Part shown: in pieces, positions 19,813 through 31,482 of the stretch
Layout: every line of letters starts with the position of its first letter
Position numbering within the stretch: the first letter of the stretch is position 1
NCBI RefSeq assembly: GCF_009905375.1
Contig: NC_133647.1
Span: 4,215,847-4,279,846 of the forward strand
Direction: 5' to 3'
DNA length: 64,000 nt
From: Apium graveolens
Taxonomy: Eukaryota; Streptophyta; Magnoliopsida; Apiales; Apiaceae
The notes under the pieces: model-generated
Databases searched by the model: none
Told to the model about the DNA's origin: nothing
Seen by the model: only the letters and a program-made list of their open reading frames with translations
Translations under genes and position numbers: made by a program

Positions 19813-21287
19813 CATTAAGGAACAACATTCTCGTATCTGGGTGGGAAGCCACACACCGCAAAAACAATAACACGAGTAATCAACTGGTGTAGAACTGTAG
19901 ATAAATCTATGAATAATTATAATATAACTGAAATGCATAGTATCAAGGCATCTCTTAACACTACTGCAAATTAGTGTTGCACTTGCTAAATGTTTTGCTA
20001 TAAATTTGTCACAAAAAGAAAAAGAAAATTACTTGGAGAAGCGCTAGTGCATTCCAGACTCTGTTTGATTGTACTGGCGTCAAATTTGGTGGTGACAAGA
20101 CAGGGTAAATTGAAACAAATTCCTGCAAATACAAAAAAAAAATGCACACAATTCCTAATTATAAATCTTTGTTTATGAAACTAATTTAACTCAGGTTCCC
20201 ACTAATTTCAATTATTACAATATGACAAAAATATGGAACAAATAGTGGATATCATGTTTAGTGACTTGCACATACACAGGTAGACCGCCTATATCATAAT
20301 AAAGAATTTTTATAAATGAATTCTACTGTAGGTATAAAATAAAGATAAATCAATTCTAAAAACTTACATGAAACATAAACCACCGCCTCCAGGAATCCAA
20401 CAGACAGGCTCTAGCTTTAATAGATCACAAAAATATCAAAATTCAATACTAAGATACTGATTGTCCCCCTTATAAGCAGAAACGCTTCCTTAAAAATTAA
20501 ATCTCGATTAAAAACCCGAAAATAATCATAGATTCCTCTGCAAATAAAAGTAATCTTTAATCTTTGCCAACACAAACGTTCATAAAGGAAAGTAACAAAC
20601 AATTCGGACTCATGTATGCATCTTCAGGAGAATCTTCATAAAACTAAAATCAAATAATTGAAAAAGTAAGAAAATAATAAAACAGAAATATTAATTCAAT
20701 TAACAACAAATTGATATCGCATAAAACACAAAAGACATCAATTGAATTAAAAACAAATAATAAAAACGATGTGAGATCCAGCACGAGCTGCTCAACTGAT
20801 TGCATTATCTGATCTTTATTTACCGGAGCTCCGACTACCGACGACGAAGAACCTGGCCCACCGAATGTACCTAAGTTCTCAAAATCTTGCAAATTCTTCT
20901 GCAAATCGCAATACATATATTAAACGGAGCATCATAAGGCATTAATTATAACAACATAACCATTAAATTTTCATAATAGAATCAAATAATGATAAGAAGC
21001 AAAGAACCCTCAACAATAATTACTAAAAAGAAATCGAAATTCCACTTAATTGCGAGGCTCTTTGTCATTGCAACTTAAATGTAAATAACTCAAAAATTTC
21101 CTCAAAAAACATCAGCAATATTACTACAACTATCAAAATCCAGCAGTACAATTCTTCAAACTATAACAAAAATAAGAAGAACCATTCAAAAGCACAACAA
21201 TTACTGAGTCAATACCTGAAACAACTGAGCTGACTCGGTGTGTTGTTCTTGGGGTTTAGCCGAGTTGGAATCAAAAGCCCGTGCCAT
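19813..21287 (-). pseudogene. CNOT9/RCD1-like 5' exon block
   Basis: Exon 1 (21287-21216) reads MARAFDSNSAKPQ onwards and ends at a GT donor in phase 0. Exon 2 (20898-20771) contains NLGTFGGPGSSSS and ends at EQLVLDL, after which homology stops without a good donor. The next expected exon (about 38 codons) is not found between 20130 and 20770. Exon 20122-20033 is exactly 30 codons with a TTTGCAG acceptor and GTAATT donor; it has Trp where the family usually has Cys (VWNALALLQ). Exon 19855-19813 (43 bp) is intact in coding but its acceptor is mutated. A CT-rich leader with a probable 5' UTR intron lies upstream (about 21320-21660). A 14-kb gypsy element sits in the promoter region. Confidence 0.85.
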
Positions 21288-21681
21288 TCCCCTTATACAA
21301 TACGCCAGAAACACAACAACAATTATCCTATACAAAAATTAAATCAAAATAGTTAGTAACTTAAAAATCATACTGTGCTCATTATATTAAATAAGGGTTT
21401 CAATTTTAGAAAAATCCCTAATTTTAAAAATTAGGGTTTTAATTGAAAAAAAAACCCCAATCTAAAAAACTATGGTTTGCAAGCTTGGCTTTGAGGATGA
21501 GAATACGATAGCAAAGATAGCTGAAGACCAATAAATGGAAGTTCGGGAGAGATAGAGAGATTAGAGAGGGATGAGAGGGAGAGTCTGAGAGGGGGAATTT
21601 TTCGGAGTGAAAGATGAAAGACGGGGAATATAAAAAAATTTGGTAAAGAGGGAATATTTTGGCTAGGGGGGGAAGAATTGG

Positions 21682-24600
21682 TGTAATAACCCCAATTTTT
21701 GGGAATTTTTAAAACCCTTATGAATAGTGTTTTTGCTGAATGAGAAAACTTTTCATGCCACACTATGTAGGGGTTCTGTTATGGATATTCTGAGATTTTA
21801 TTAGTACTCTATATGGTATATAAGTGTATGTAAAGATCGTCAGAATCCAATTCCGAACACTTTGATTTTTCCCGAAAATCTACCAAATACAGAAAGAATT
21901 GAGTATAAGGTAACAGAATAAAAAAGTATTTAAATTCAAGGATTATAAGAGAGGATCATGAAAGGAATATAATGTATTGAGAAAGGTTAAAGAAACCTAA
22001 GTAATAAGATCCCGGGTATGATCCCTCAAACGATAAACGAAAACGAAAGTTAAGCGAACCGTATAACAGATCAGCGGTCATTAGGCAAACAATTAGGAGT
22101 TAATCAAGGAGGTTAGGGATGATGATGTCATCAAACCAACAAGGTGTGGACAAGTGGAAGCATTATGACATGTGCAAGATGACATAAGCATGACAAGGGG
22201 TTTTGTTTTGTTGGTTGATTTTGGGCCATGTAAAATTTACCATGGTAAAAAGCTAAAACATTTTTCAAGGCTAAAAAGGAGAAGCAACCAAGCAAATATC
22301 ATAAAACACAAAAATTAGAAGTTGACTTTCCCATTTCAAGAAGAAAGCTCTCGGCTAAAACAAACCCAACAACTTCAAACTGCCATATCTCCTTCAATAC
22401 TCACTCAAATATTGTGTTCTATAGCTCGTTGGAAAGGTATTGAGATGTCCTACAACTCTTGTTCACAAGTCTCTTCCAAATAAGCATGGTAAGACCCTCA
22501 TTTTTACAGTTCTTTAAATAGGACTTTTAGAAACTTCAAAGCCTAACTTTGTGTTCTTGATTTCTTTGGAAAGATCAAGCTTGTAGGAGGCTCCCTAAGG
22601 CTTCTTAGCAATTTAACACCTCCCAAGGAAGGTATAAATCTTCACACCCTTTAGTAATAAGTTTGAATGTTGAAGTTTGGAGATGGTTTGGATGGATGAG
22701 TAGTAATTTGAATGATGAGTAGTAATTTGAATGATAAGCATGATTCGAGCTTAATTGTTAAGTAGTTTATTTGAATTTGGAGATGTTATAATATATGATT
22801 GGATTGAGATCCTTGAGCTTATTATGACTGAAATCAGTAGCATTGATGTGTATCTTGAGTTGTTGTTGATTGGTAGTTGGATTGATATGATTTGGAATGG
22901 TAAAAATTTGGGAAATCGCGTAAACATAGCCGTCATAATGTCCAATTTACTTTAGACTGCTTTTATTCATAACATTAGGAACCGAGAACTCCCTGCTAGA
23001 TTTTGACCATTGCCATTTTTAGATAGTTCATATTACGAGCTTCGTTTTGATATGTAGTTCGTTTGATTCCGATGTACGGTTTAGGAGAAACGACCGTTTT
23101 AAGTAACGGCGTTTCGCGACCGAACCATTACCCCTCGCCTTACTTTGAAACCTTGGTTAAGGATCTTAAAGGGTTAATTAGTGTATGAAACAATTATTTT
23201 AAGTGTGTTAGGCAGTTGGTAAGACACTCGCGAAGGAATCGCCTTAAAACTCGTAATGGTTAAATTATTAAAAATGGTGGAGCCGAGGGTACTCGAGTGA
23301 CTTAAGAGAATCAGTAAGCGCAAAGCAAGCGTTAGAGTCTAAGTTGGTTAAAGTATAGATTTACAAGTGACTTTGGTTTAATTCCAACTTACTTGTTGTT
23401 TATAGGTTACCAGACTCGTCCCGATCCATTTGTAACCCCCAGTCGCTCAGGCAAGTTTTCTACCCGTTATACTGTTGTTGTGATGTATATGTGTATATGC
23501 ATGATCTTATGATAAATGCATATTTGTTATTAGCAAATTCTTGCGATATATTGTAGCATGTGATATGGTATATATGCATGCCTGTTTCGTATTCTTGATT
23601 TATATATTTGTTGGTTCAAATGCTTATTCGTTGCATAATACCTATGCTAGAGATAATTGGTATTTGCGTATACCCTTAGTATAGGGGATCAAAATGTGAA
23701 CTTTTTCTAAAACCGGGAGGCGAGACTCCCGAGTATAATATATATTTATATATATATATATATTGATATAGTTTTTAAAACTATTAATCGAATAAGGTTT
23801 ATTCGATAACTTTATTTTATTTAATGAATATTATTACGAATATTCATTCGAGGGCTTATGACTCCTTTATTTTATTTAATGAATATTATTTTGAATATTC
23901 ATTCGAGGGCTTATGACTTCTTTATTTTATTAAATGAATATTATTTTGAATATTCATTCGAGGACTTATGACTCCTTTTATTTTATTATTTGAATATTAT
24001 TTGAATATTCATTCGAGTGCTTATGACTCCTTTATATTATTTATTGAATATTATTTGAATATTCATTCGAGGGCTTATGACTCCGTTTATATTATTTAAT
24101 GAATATTATTTGAATATTCATTTGAGGATCTATGACTCCGATTATTTGCTGAGATATATTCTTTATTTTATTAAAGAATAAGGTGTCGATAATCAAACTT
24201 ATCTTTGATTATTCAAATAAAGATAGTACTTTCGTATAAGTATATCTTTGGTTATTTAATACTCATTTCAAGTATAAGTTTTAAAACTTCTACTTCAATT
24301 ATTTTTATAAAGATTATTCTTTATGGGAATTTTATTTAAATAATAATATTTTCTAATATATTGTGACTGATTTATTTCATTAAATCAGCATTACTCCAAA
24401 CACTCTTTAAAGTGTTTTCGAGTCTTCAAAATGATTTTTAAAAGTTAGAGCGGATCCCAAAACTCATTTTTATATTTAAGATCTTCCTTTTAAAGGGGAT
24501 TTAAATACTCGTTCAAAACTTGAGGGATCCGGCTCAGTGGTGTATTTTACATTCGCAACGAGGTTGCTGTTTTGAGAAAAAATCTTGATTACTTGCCCAT

Positions 24601-25899
24601 CGTTCGGGAAGTAAGTTCATCTATTTGAGTTGGCATAAGCAACATGGGCTCAGTGGGCGTCCATGAAAGTGTAAGTGGCTCAGTGGGAGTCCATCAAATG
24701 CGTAAGTGGCTGAGTGGCAGTCCAGCATAAGGTCCTATTGCGGCCAGGGTGATGACCAGTGGGGAATTCGTCCATCTACTAGTAGAAAAGGTTACTTATT
24801 GGTATCTTTGCCTGATCAGCAAGATATCAGGTTTATGCCAAGGTTTTCTCCTTTCCAAATTTATTGGATATTGCAACTCTGTTTATAATTTTCATAACAG
24901 AGGTTTTCAAGGAGTGTATGAAATGTATATATATAGGTGTATATATATATCGGGATTTAATGAAGTATCTCGTAACTTCATTATTTATAATGATATTCAA
25001 AGATTGAATCTATTTAAATCTTGTCTTGTAGTCTCATCTATGTGATGAACTTTTGAACTGATTATAACTTGAACGGTGGTAGTTCAAGTAATATTTGGAA
25101 AAGATATAAGTATATTGGGGTATCTTGTAACTTCATATTTTCAACTTATATCTAGTTAATGATTATCTTATGCATATCAAAGATTTTCAGAAAAACGTTG
25201 AGATAAGGGTAGATATATGAGATCACCTTGCGACGATATTTTTATACAGTTATAAACTGGAACTCTGTGTATATTATGCATGGAAGAGGACTTCCAAGAT
25301 TTTGAAAAGTATATATGTATATATACTGAATATTTTGCGACTTCATCGCATTAAGATATCAAACTTGGTTCATTTCTTTTGACCAAGACTTTCATGAGTA
25401 CTATGAGAAGGCTCATATATTGTTAATCATTATACATATTATTTTGGTGGGCTTGCTGCTCACCCTTGCTTTCTTCTTTCATCACACAACAACAGATAGA
25501 AAAGATGAACAGGACCAAGCTCCCGATTCGCAAGCGGTTAGAAAACGTTTTGCGGTCTTCTGAAAGCGTTGATGTCGCCGTAGCTGAGGTAGGAGCTACC
25601 AATAGGCTAGGTTTTCAACTATTGATGAACCAGACTTATATATAATATGAATTGTAATAATGGCAAGGAATATGTGAATTTATTCAGAACCTTTTTAAGG
25701 TGTAACGGTTTATAATTGTGGAATATAAGGACTTGTGTTATTTTTGAGTGTTCATCTCTGAGACTATAACTTGTGGTGTGTGTGTTTATTGTGGGGTCAT
25801 AGTACAGAGTAGTTGATTATTTATTAAGATTGGGTGTTATTAAGGGAAATGGAACTCGTGACAACCCGGATCCCCGACCCCGGATTTGGGGGTGTTACA
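21682..25899 (+). repeat. Gypsy 5' LTR (4218 bp)
   Basis: It starts TGTAATAACCCC and ends GGTGTTACA. It contains about six units of a roughly 57-bp tandem repeat (about 23808-24140) and a shorter array of roughly 30-bp GTAAGTGGCTCAGTGG-type units (24650-24725). Relative to the 3' LTR it has an extra 20-odd bp direct duplication near 22695-22735. Confidence 0.93.
23808..24140. repeat. Tandem repeat array in gypsy 5' LTR
   Basis: About six imperfect units of roughly 57 bp share ATTCATTCGAGGGCTTATGA and an AT-rich GAATATTATTTGAATATTC palindrome-like core. The same array is at 33590-33918 in the 3' LTR. Confidence 0.85.
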
Positions 25900-25903
25900 G
25901 AAG

Positions 25904-25915
25904 TGGTATCAGAGC
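25904..25915 (+). other. Gypsy primer binding site (initiator tRNA-Met)
   Basis: TGGTATCAGAGC lies four bases after the 5' LTR and is complementary to the initiator tRNA-Met 3' end. Confidence 0.88.
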
Positions 25916-26289
25916 TAAGCGTTATAAACCTCAGAGATGATGTGACATTAAAATAATAACTAAGATAATAAGAACTCTTGTCAAGTTCATAGTCGGGCTA
26001 CCTAACGTAGTACTGACAGTTAAAACCCTTATGGGAACCCTTATAAATATCGTGATAGAAGCGTAGTTCGTTATCGTATATGGTAGCGGGACTCCGAACC
26101 CTGAGGTTGAGGAGTAACAGCGCGATGATGTTTTATTACTAATTGGAGATCGGATTGTGGATCCGATAGAGCGTCCTAATGCAGGACCGGATGATGTTGA
26201 TATTGAGGATGTAGCGGTTGAGGATGTTGTCCTAGAAGGGATTGTTGCTGAGAAGGATCCCGTGAAGGATCCTGACAAGAATGAATAAA

Positions 26290-27160
26290 GGACCACTGAG
26301 GAATTCATGACCATGGTTAAGGCAACTCCCAGAGGTAGGATTGGTCGGTCACTACCAGAGGTTCGTTCAAGTTTGTAAAGATAGTAGCCCCCTTTAACGC
26401 GGCTTACTCGTAAGACTGAGAAGTTTGAATGGACAGAGAAATACGAGAACAACTTTCAAGAATTAAAGCAAAGATTGGTGACGACCCCTATGATGGCGTT
26501 GCCGGATGGAAAAGGAGATTTTGTGATGTGTAGTGACGCTTCGCATAAGGAATTAGGGTGCTTCTTATACAGCACAAGAAGGTAATCGTGTACGCATCAA
26601 GACAATTAAGGGAATATAAAATTCGATATCCCCATCCATGAGCTTGGGCTCGTGGCAATAGTTTTGCCCTAAATATTGGATGCACTACTTGTATGGAGAG
26701 AAGTACGAGATTTACACAAGCCATAAGTGCTCTAGTGCATTTTCACACAGAAAGAGCTCAACATGCGCCAAATGAGGTGGTTAGAGATAATCAAGGATTA
26801 CGATTATGAGATTCTTTATCATTCGGGGAAAGCCAATGTGGTGGCTGATGCCCTTAGTAAAAAGGAGAGACTCAAGATGATAATGTCTTTGAGAGAGTTT
26901 ATAAGAGATTTTGAGAAAATGGAAATAAAAGTGAAGGTAACCGGAGCCGGTACCGAAAAGCTGTTTGAGATTGCAAGACAGACCGAATTATTGGAAAAGA
27001 ACATATTGTGCCAGAAAAAGTGATGAATGAAGGCAGAGAGCCAACAAATAGATATGAGATTAATACCGAGAAAGATGATAAGGGAATAATGAGGTATTCC
27101 TATAGAATTTGGGTTCCAAATGTTTAAGAGCTTAAAGATGCGATCCTAGATGAAAGTCAT
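26290..27160 (+). pseudogene. Gypsy remnants: gag start, RNase H, integrase start
   Basis: A short segment reading EEFMTMVKATPRGRIGRSL (possibly Gag or linker) is followed within about 60 bp by the RNase H region: TEKFEWTEKYENNFQELKQR, DFVMCSDASHKELGC, a frameshifted middle, then MRQMRWLEIIKDYDYEILYH and KANVVADALSKKE (open frame 26763-27023). After stops, YSYRIWVPN and LKDAILDESH match the start of the integrase zinc-binding region. The RT that should precede RNase H is missing, apparently by deletion. Confidence 0.75.
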
Positions 27161-27399
27161 GGTTCAAGGAATAAGATTTAGGGCAAACCCTGAATGTGAT
27201 AGTCAGGGAGGACGCCATCAAGATAGAAGGAACCCATAACATAATGAAGTGGAAAATGAGGATTTTAACGTATAAGATAACCCCAAGTATGGGAGAAGGA
27301 TGAAACATTTCATACTGAGAAAATAGAAGTCGAGCAAGATAAGGAGACCCGAGACGGTACTCCTATATGGAAATTCATGGACCTGTCTAAACAGAACTT

Positions 27400-27770
27400 A
27401 TACTTTTATTCCCAACCACCACCTTAAGGAAGCAATGCGGTAGGAAATCCTTTCATGACCTTTAAGTCGCTAAGATCTCAGAGTTCCAAGGAACAGTTTG
27501 ACCCAGTCGAGGCAAGAGCCTGGCTAAAGGAAATATAGGAATTATTTGAGATTCTAAATGATTGACGAAGCACAAAAGACTGTTTTTGTCACTTACCCCC
27601 GTAAGAGAGAGGCCACCCGTTGGTGAAAGGCCAAGAAAGGCACGGAGCCAGAGGTTATAATAAACTGATTAAAGTTCAGACAATTGTTTTCGGGAAAGTA
27701 CTTCCCAAGGTTATGGAGGTAGTGTAAAAGCTTTAGAGCCAGAACAAAAGCGGACGAGTATGATGAATTA
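27400..27770 (+). pseudogene. Gypsy gag core fragment, out of order
   Basis: Translated pieces such as FDPVEARAWLKEI and, in a shifted frame, segments like the TRWWEAKKG box and the FPR box match the retrotransposon Gag core of Tekay/Del elements. Stops and frameshifts are frequent. It lies downstream of RNase H and integrase fragments, the reverse of the normal gag-pol order. Confidence 0.6.
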
Positions 27771-30650
27771 TGAATCTAAGTTGTAAAAGTTGTCAAGATT
27801 CGTTCTGAGGACACGAATCCAGAATGACGGGATGTTTGAAATCAATGCTTATGTTGTGTTGGTTCATGTAATGGTTGTAATGGAAACGAAAATAAAAGAC
27901 TGAAAAGGGAAGGAGTATAAATGGATATAAAGGAAATAGAGTTGAGAAGTGATAAGGGAGTTAGGTATGGGAAACTCTAAGAAACCCTTGCAATAAATAT
28001 AGAGAAGTGTGTCATCATCAGCGCGATGGTGACTGATCATGAGATAAATTCAAGGTTTGAAGGCGTAAGCGATATGTAAAGTTAATTCCCTTGAAGTTGA
28101 CAGTATTCGATGAAAATTTGAGATAGATCGATTGATTAATAAGGAAACACGGATGGACTGAGGAGACAAGAAAGTAAGAAATTAGGAAAATTGGATGAAG
28201 GAAGTGACCTTCAAGAATGTGAAGTGTAAGACCGGGGGCACGATACCCAGAAAGGGAGACGCCAGGTATGAAAGATATCCCAACATTGAGATGACTGTTG
28301 AGATAAATAAAAGAGGTAAATGAGTAGTTAGAACTAAAAGGTTCACGTTGAACACGACAAACATCTTCTAGAACATCCCTGTTATCATTACTGAATCAGG
28401 TTAGAAAAGCGGATAACCGTTCTTATCTTTTGGAGGCCATATTGATTGACCTCATTTTGAATACAGATGTTATTGTGAAATTAGGCATATACTATCGAGG
28501 TGGGAATGATTGAATAAGATACCCTTATCAGGGATATATGACTTGATTTATCCATGGAAGGATGCATGTACCTTTTAAAGGTGGAATTAAGGATAGAACA
28601 TCGGTAACTTAAAATGAATCCTCGGGGAATGCATAAAGGTTGGAATTTCACCCTTAATAGGGATAGTGTGAGTTTTGACAGTATGAATTGGAAAGGATTA
28701 AGGTAATAACAACCTTTAAGAATCAGTGGAGAAATTTTTCAGAAGTATATAGACAATGATTCTGGTATTAATAAATGGTATCTTGATATGCCCTGTATCT
28801 AGGGAATACAGGAGGAACGATTCGAGGATAACCTTAGAGGTTTTACAAGGAGAAAGGTAATATTTAAAATTCTCAAGAATAAAAATGTTGATAAAGGAAA
28901 TATGACGTAATTATAATGATGCCAAGTGGGGCCCGTGTTAAACCACGAGAAAGTATGGATCGAACCAGTAAAGGTCGAAATTGTTCAGGGCAATTAGGGC
29001 CTAGGATAAAAGATGTTCTAAGTATGATTGAGAGTCAGTCGTGACAGTGATTAACCTCTAAAGACTGAGGCAATAACTTATGGAAAAATGGTGATATTTT
29101 TTTTACTTATCAGATTTTAAGGAAAACATCTTCACATAAGCTGTGATTGAAATGAGGTAGAAAACTATTTGGAGGTGGTTAAAATGACATTGACTGTAAG
29201 GAAATTTTACTATCAGGAAAGGCCAAAAAGGTGGCCGGCACTTTAAAGGTAAGAGGATAATTATAGGTGCTTGTGCCAAAAGAATACAGTGATGATGGTT
29301 AAAGCTGTGAAGGTTGTATTATGGTTTGGAAGATTGACATTCCTTCTGATGACTGTGCAATACCCAACCGTAATAGTAGTTGGTAAAGGTTTAATTCGTG
29401 TAATCGCCATGAACGGGCTATCTATCTTAGAAGGTCCTATCTTGAGATAAGCCAGGACCATGTTTCAAAAAGGACTAGACGAACCTTTGAGTAAGTCTTC
29501 TATTTAAGGCATATGATTTAGAATGGTATTAACCTGCTATCGTTGCTTTAATTTAAACTCTACTGCAATTTTATCTGCTTCATGTCATGTATGTATGTTA
29601 GGATAAGGAGTGTTCTTCATGAATCAGGAATGGTGATTATGTTACCTCCTTAGAAGGATTTGATACGACATGTATGGACTCCGTATGGTTAGATATTAAG
29701 ATTTCGTGGAACGTGAATGACGACAGTAGGTCATTAGTGGACCATAGTAATGCAGCAATGATTCTGCGAGTAATGAGCTGGTTACAACCGTGAGAGTTGT
29801 ATTGGAATGGATGTTGAGATTGAGTACCACTAAACGGGTCGTGGTAGTGTATAAGTTATCATTGATAGACTAATTAAGTCGATTATCTACCTATTGAATA
29901 CTTATTCCTTCTTATCAATAGAGAGTCGTATTAATATACGAGGAAGGTTGCAGTGCAAGCATAGAATTTTAGTAACGGTGATGTCTAGAATGAAAACCCA
30001 GATTCGATTTTCGATGTCGAGGGAGTTTCAAAGGTGATTGTGTATAAGCTCGAGCAAGAGCATGGGTCCATAGAATGATGGATGGAATAGTAAATATTTA
30101 AGCATGTAAAATGCGATGCTATAATACTTGATGTTGATATAAATACACATATGTTTTATTCTCCTATATCAAACCTCTATAGTTCAGAGGTAGGTTCCAA
30201 GCCAGATATTTGGTGGCAGTATATTTTTTTTTTCACATATACAATTCTCTTCAATTCGTTCTTTTCTCTTCTTTTCATTTCATATAAGCTGAGAAGAACA
30301 ACCCTTCCAGAAAGGGAGGTATTGCCGAATGACTATCTATCTGTGTGATAGAAGCCGAGTAGGATACCATATATTGTTTAATTGCTTGTCAAGTACTAAA
30401 GGCTGGCCACCTTCTGTACTAACTATGTAATGTAACAAGTGTTCATGATCATAGTGATCTCTCAATAATTTTTTTTACTTCTATATGAAGGACTAAGCTT
30501 TCGATGATAGAATCAGCTGAAAAAGGAGTAGTAAAGTTGTGGTGGTATGCGGAATGGAAACACATTCGGGATACTAAGGTTGACGAGGTTATTAAAAGGT
30601 TATAGAACGCTAACGAGCAAAAGTATAACCAGTATAATATTAGGAACGGA
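27771..30650 (+). other. Gypsy interior, unassignable decayed sequence
   Basis: About 2.9 kb with no open frame over about 70 codons and no protein domain I can name. Base composition looks like decayed coding DNA (less AT-rich than the surroundings). A few short frames are recorded only as noise. Confidence 0.5.
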
Positions 30651-30679
30651 AGGTAGTAGCGATTACGAACTGGAAAAGA

Positions 30680-31450
30680 ATGGGTATTGAGAAGCAAAAG
30701 CTCTAATGCTAAAAGCTATAATGAGAGTCTGTGCAATAGACTTGAAAGAAATTGGAATGATCACTTAACACGGATTGAGTTTTCTTACGACAATAGATCT
30801 TATGTCATTATCGAGTTGTCGCCTTATGAGATCCTTGAGGGAAGACAATGTCGATCTCCCTTATGTTAGGATGAAGTTGTAGAGCGCAAGATGCTCGGAC
30901 CCGCAGTAGTCCAAAGGACCAAGGATATAATAGATCTAATCAGAGGACGGCTGGTAGTAACCCAAGATGGACATAAGAAGTATGTTGATTTGACACGAAA
31001 GGACAAAGAATAGGAAGTAGGGGACCTAGTGTTGTTAAAGGTATCCCCTTGGAAACCCTTGGAAAGGATTGATGAGATTCGGAAAGAAAGGAAAGCTAAG
31101 TCCACAATTTGTCGGACCCTTGGATATATTAAGAAGTATTGGGAAGTTAGCATATGAGCTAGCCTTACCCCAGAACATGTAGCAAGTCATAACGTGTTTC
31201 ACGTATCAATGTTAAGGAAGTGTAATTCGGATGCCAGATAAATAGGGGCATATGAGCGCATAGACATGCAACCAGACGTAACCTATATGGAGCAACCAGG
31301 AAGGGTTATAAAGTGAAAAGGAACAATTGCTTAGGAAAAGGGTTATCAAACTAGTCAGAGTTTGATGGTAGAACCACAATGTGGGAAAATTTACTCGAGA
31401 GTTAGAAAGTGCAATGCTAAGAGAGTATCCCTATTCATTTTCTATTTGAT
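30680..31450 (+). pseudogene. Gypsy integrase C-terminus and chromodomain-like tail
   Basis: NRLERNWNDHLTRIEFSYDN and SPYEILEGRQCRSPLC match the end of the integrase core. After stops come VVQRTKDIIDLIRGRL, DLVLLKVSPWKP, HNVFHVSMLRK and DVTYMEQPGRVIK, which match the GPY/F-type module and the chromodomain-side tail of Tekay/Del. The order here is normal relative to the 3' LTR. Confidence 0.75.
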
Positions 31451-31469
31451 TCCGGGACGGAATCCTTTT

Positions 31470-31482
31470 AAGGAGGGGAGAC
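31470..31482 (+). other. Gypsy polypurine tract
   Basis: AAGGAGGGGAGAC lies immediately before the 3' LTR start TGTAATAACC. Confidence 0.85.

Larger units (their letters stand above)
970..21287 (-). pseudogene. CNOT9/RCD1-like (CCR4-NOT subunit) pseudogene, about 20 kb, transposon-split
   Basis: CNOT9/RCD1 is the armadillo-like subunit of the CCR4-NOT mRNA deadenylase complex. Exons found on the minus strand: 21287-21216 (start ATG, 24 codons), 20898-20771, 20122-20033, 19855-19813, 1499-1393, 1316-1221 and 1165-970. Translated pieces carry family hallmarks such as [39 protein letters not shown] and [12 protein letters not shown]. Lesions seen: the exon encoding the NPELREN to AALLQ block is absent where expected. 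The acceptor before 19855 reads GG instead of AG. The last exon carries about 5 extra bases followed by a TGA where a conserved Arg codon (CGA) is expected. An LTR cuts the gene at 969/970. The intron 19812-1500 holds two Helitrons plus a copia element. A functional copy presumably exists elsewhere; that is inference. Confidence 0.88.

Noticed and set aside
20417..20602. Candidate for the missing RCD1 exon
   Set aside because: Translation in all minus frames gives no NPELREN or KKREIF-like sequence; it looks like intron.
22751..22955. Open frames on both strands repeated at 32533-32737
   Set aside because: They recur only because they lie in the two LTR copies; no domain, and they overlap each other on opposite strands.
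24706..25045. Frames of 60 and 98 codons in the LTR, with shorter counterparts at 34484-34736
   Set aside because: Same LTR duplication effect; the frame length changes with small indels, so no coding constraint.
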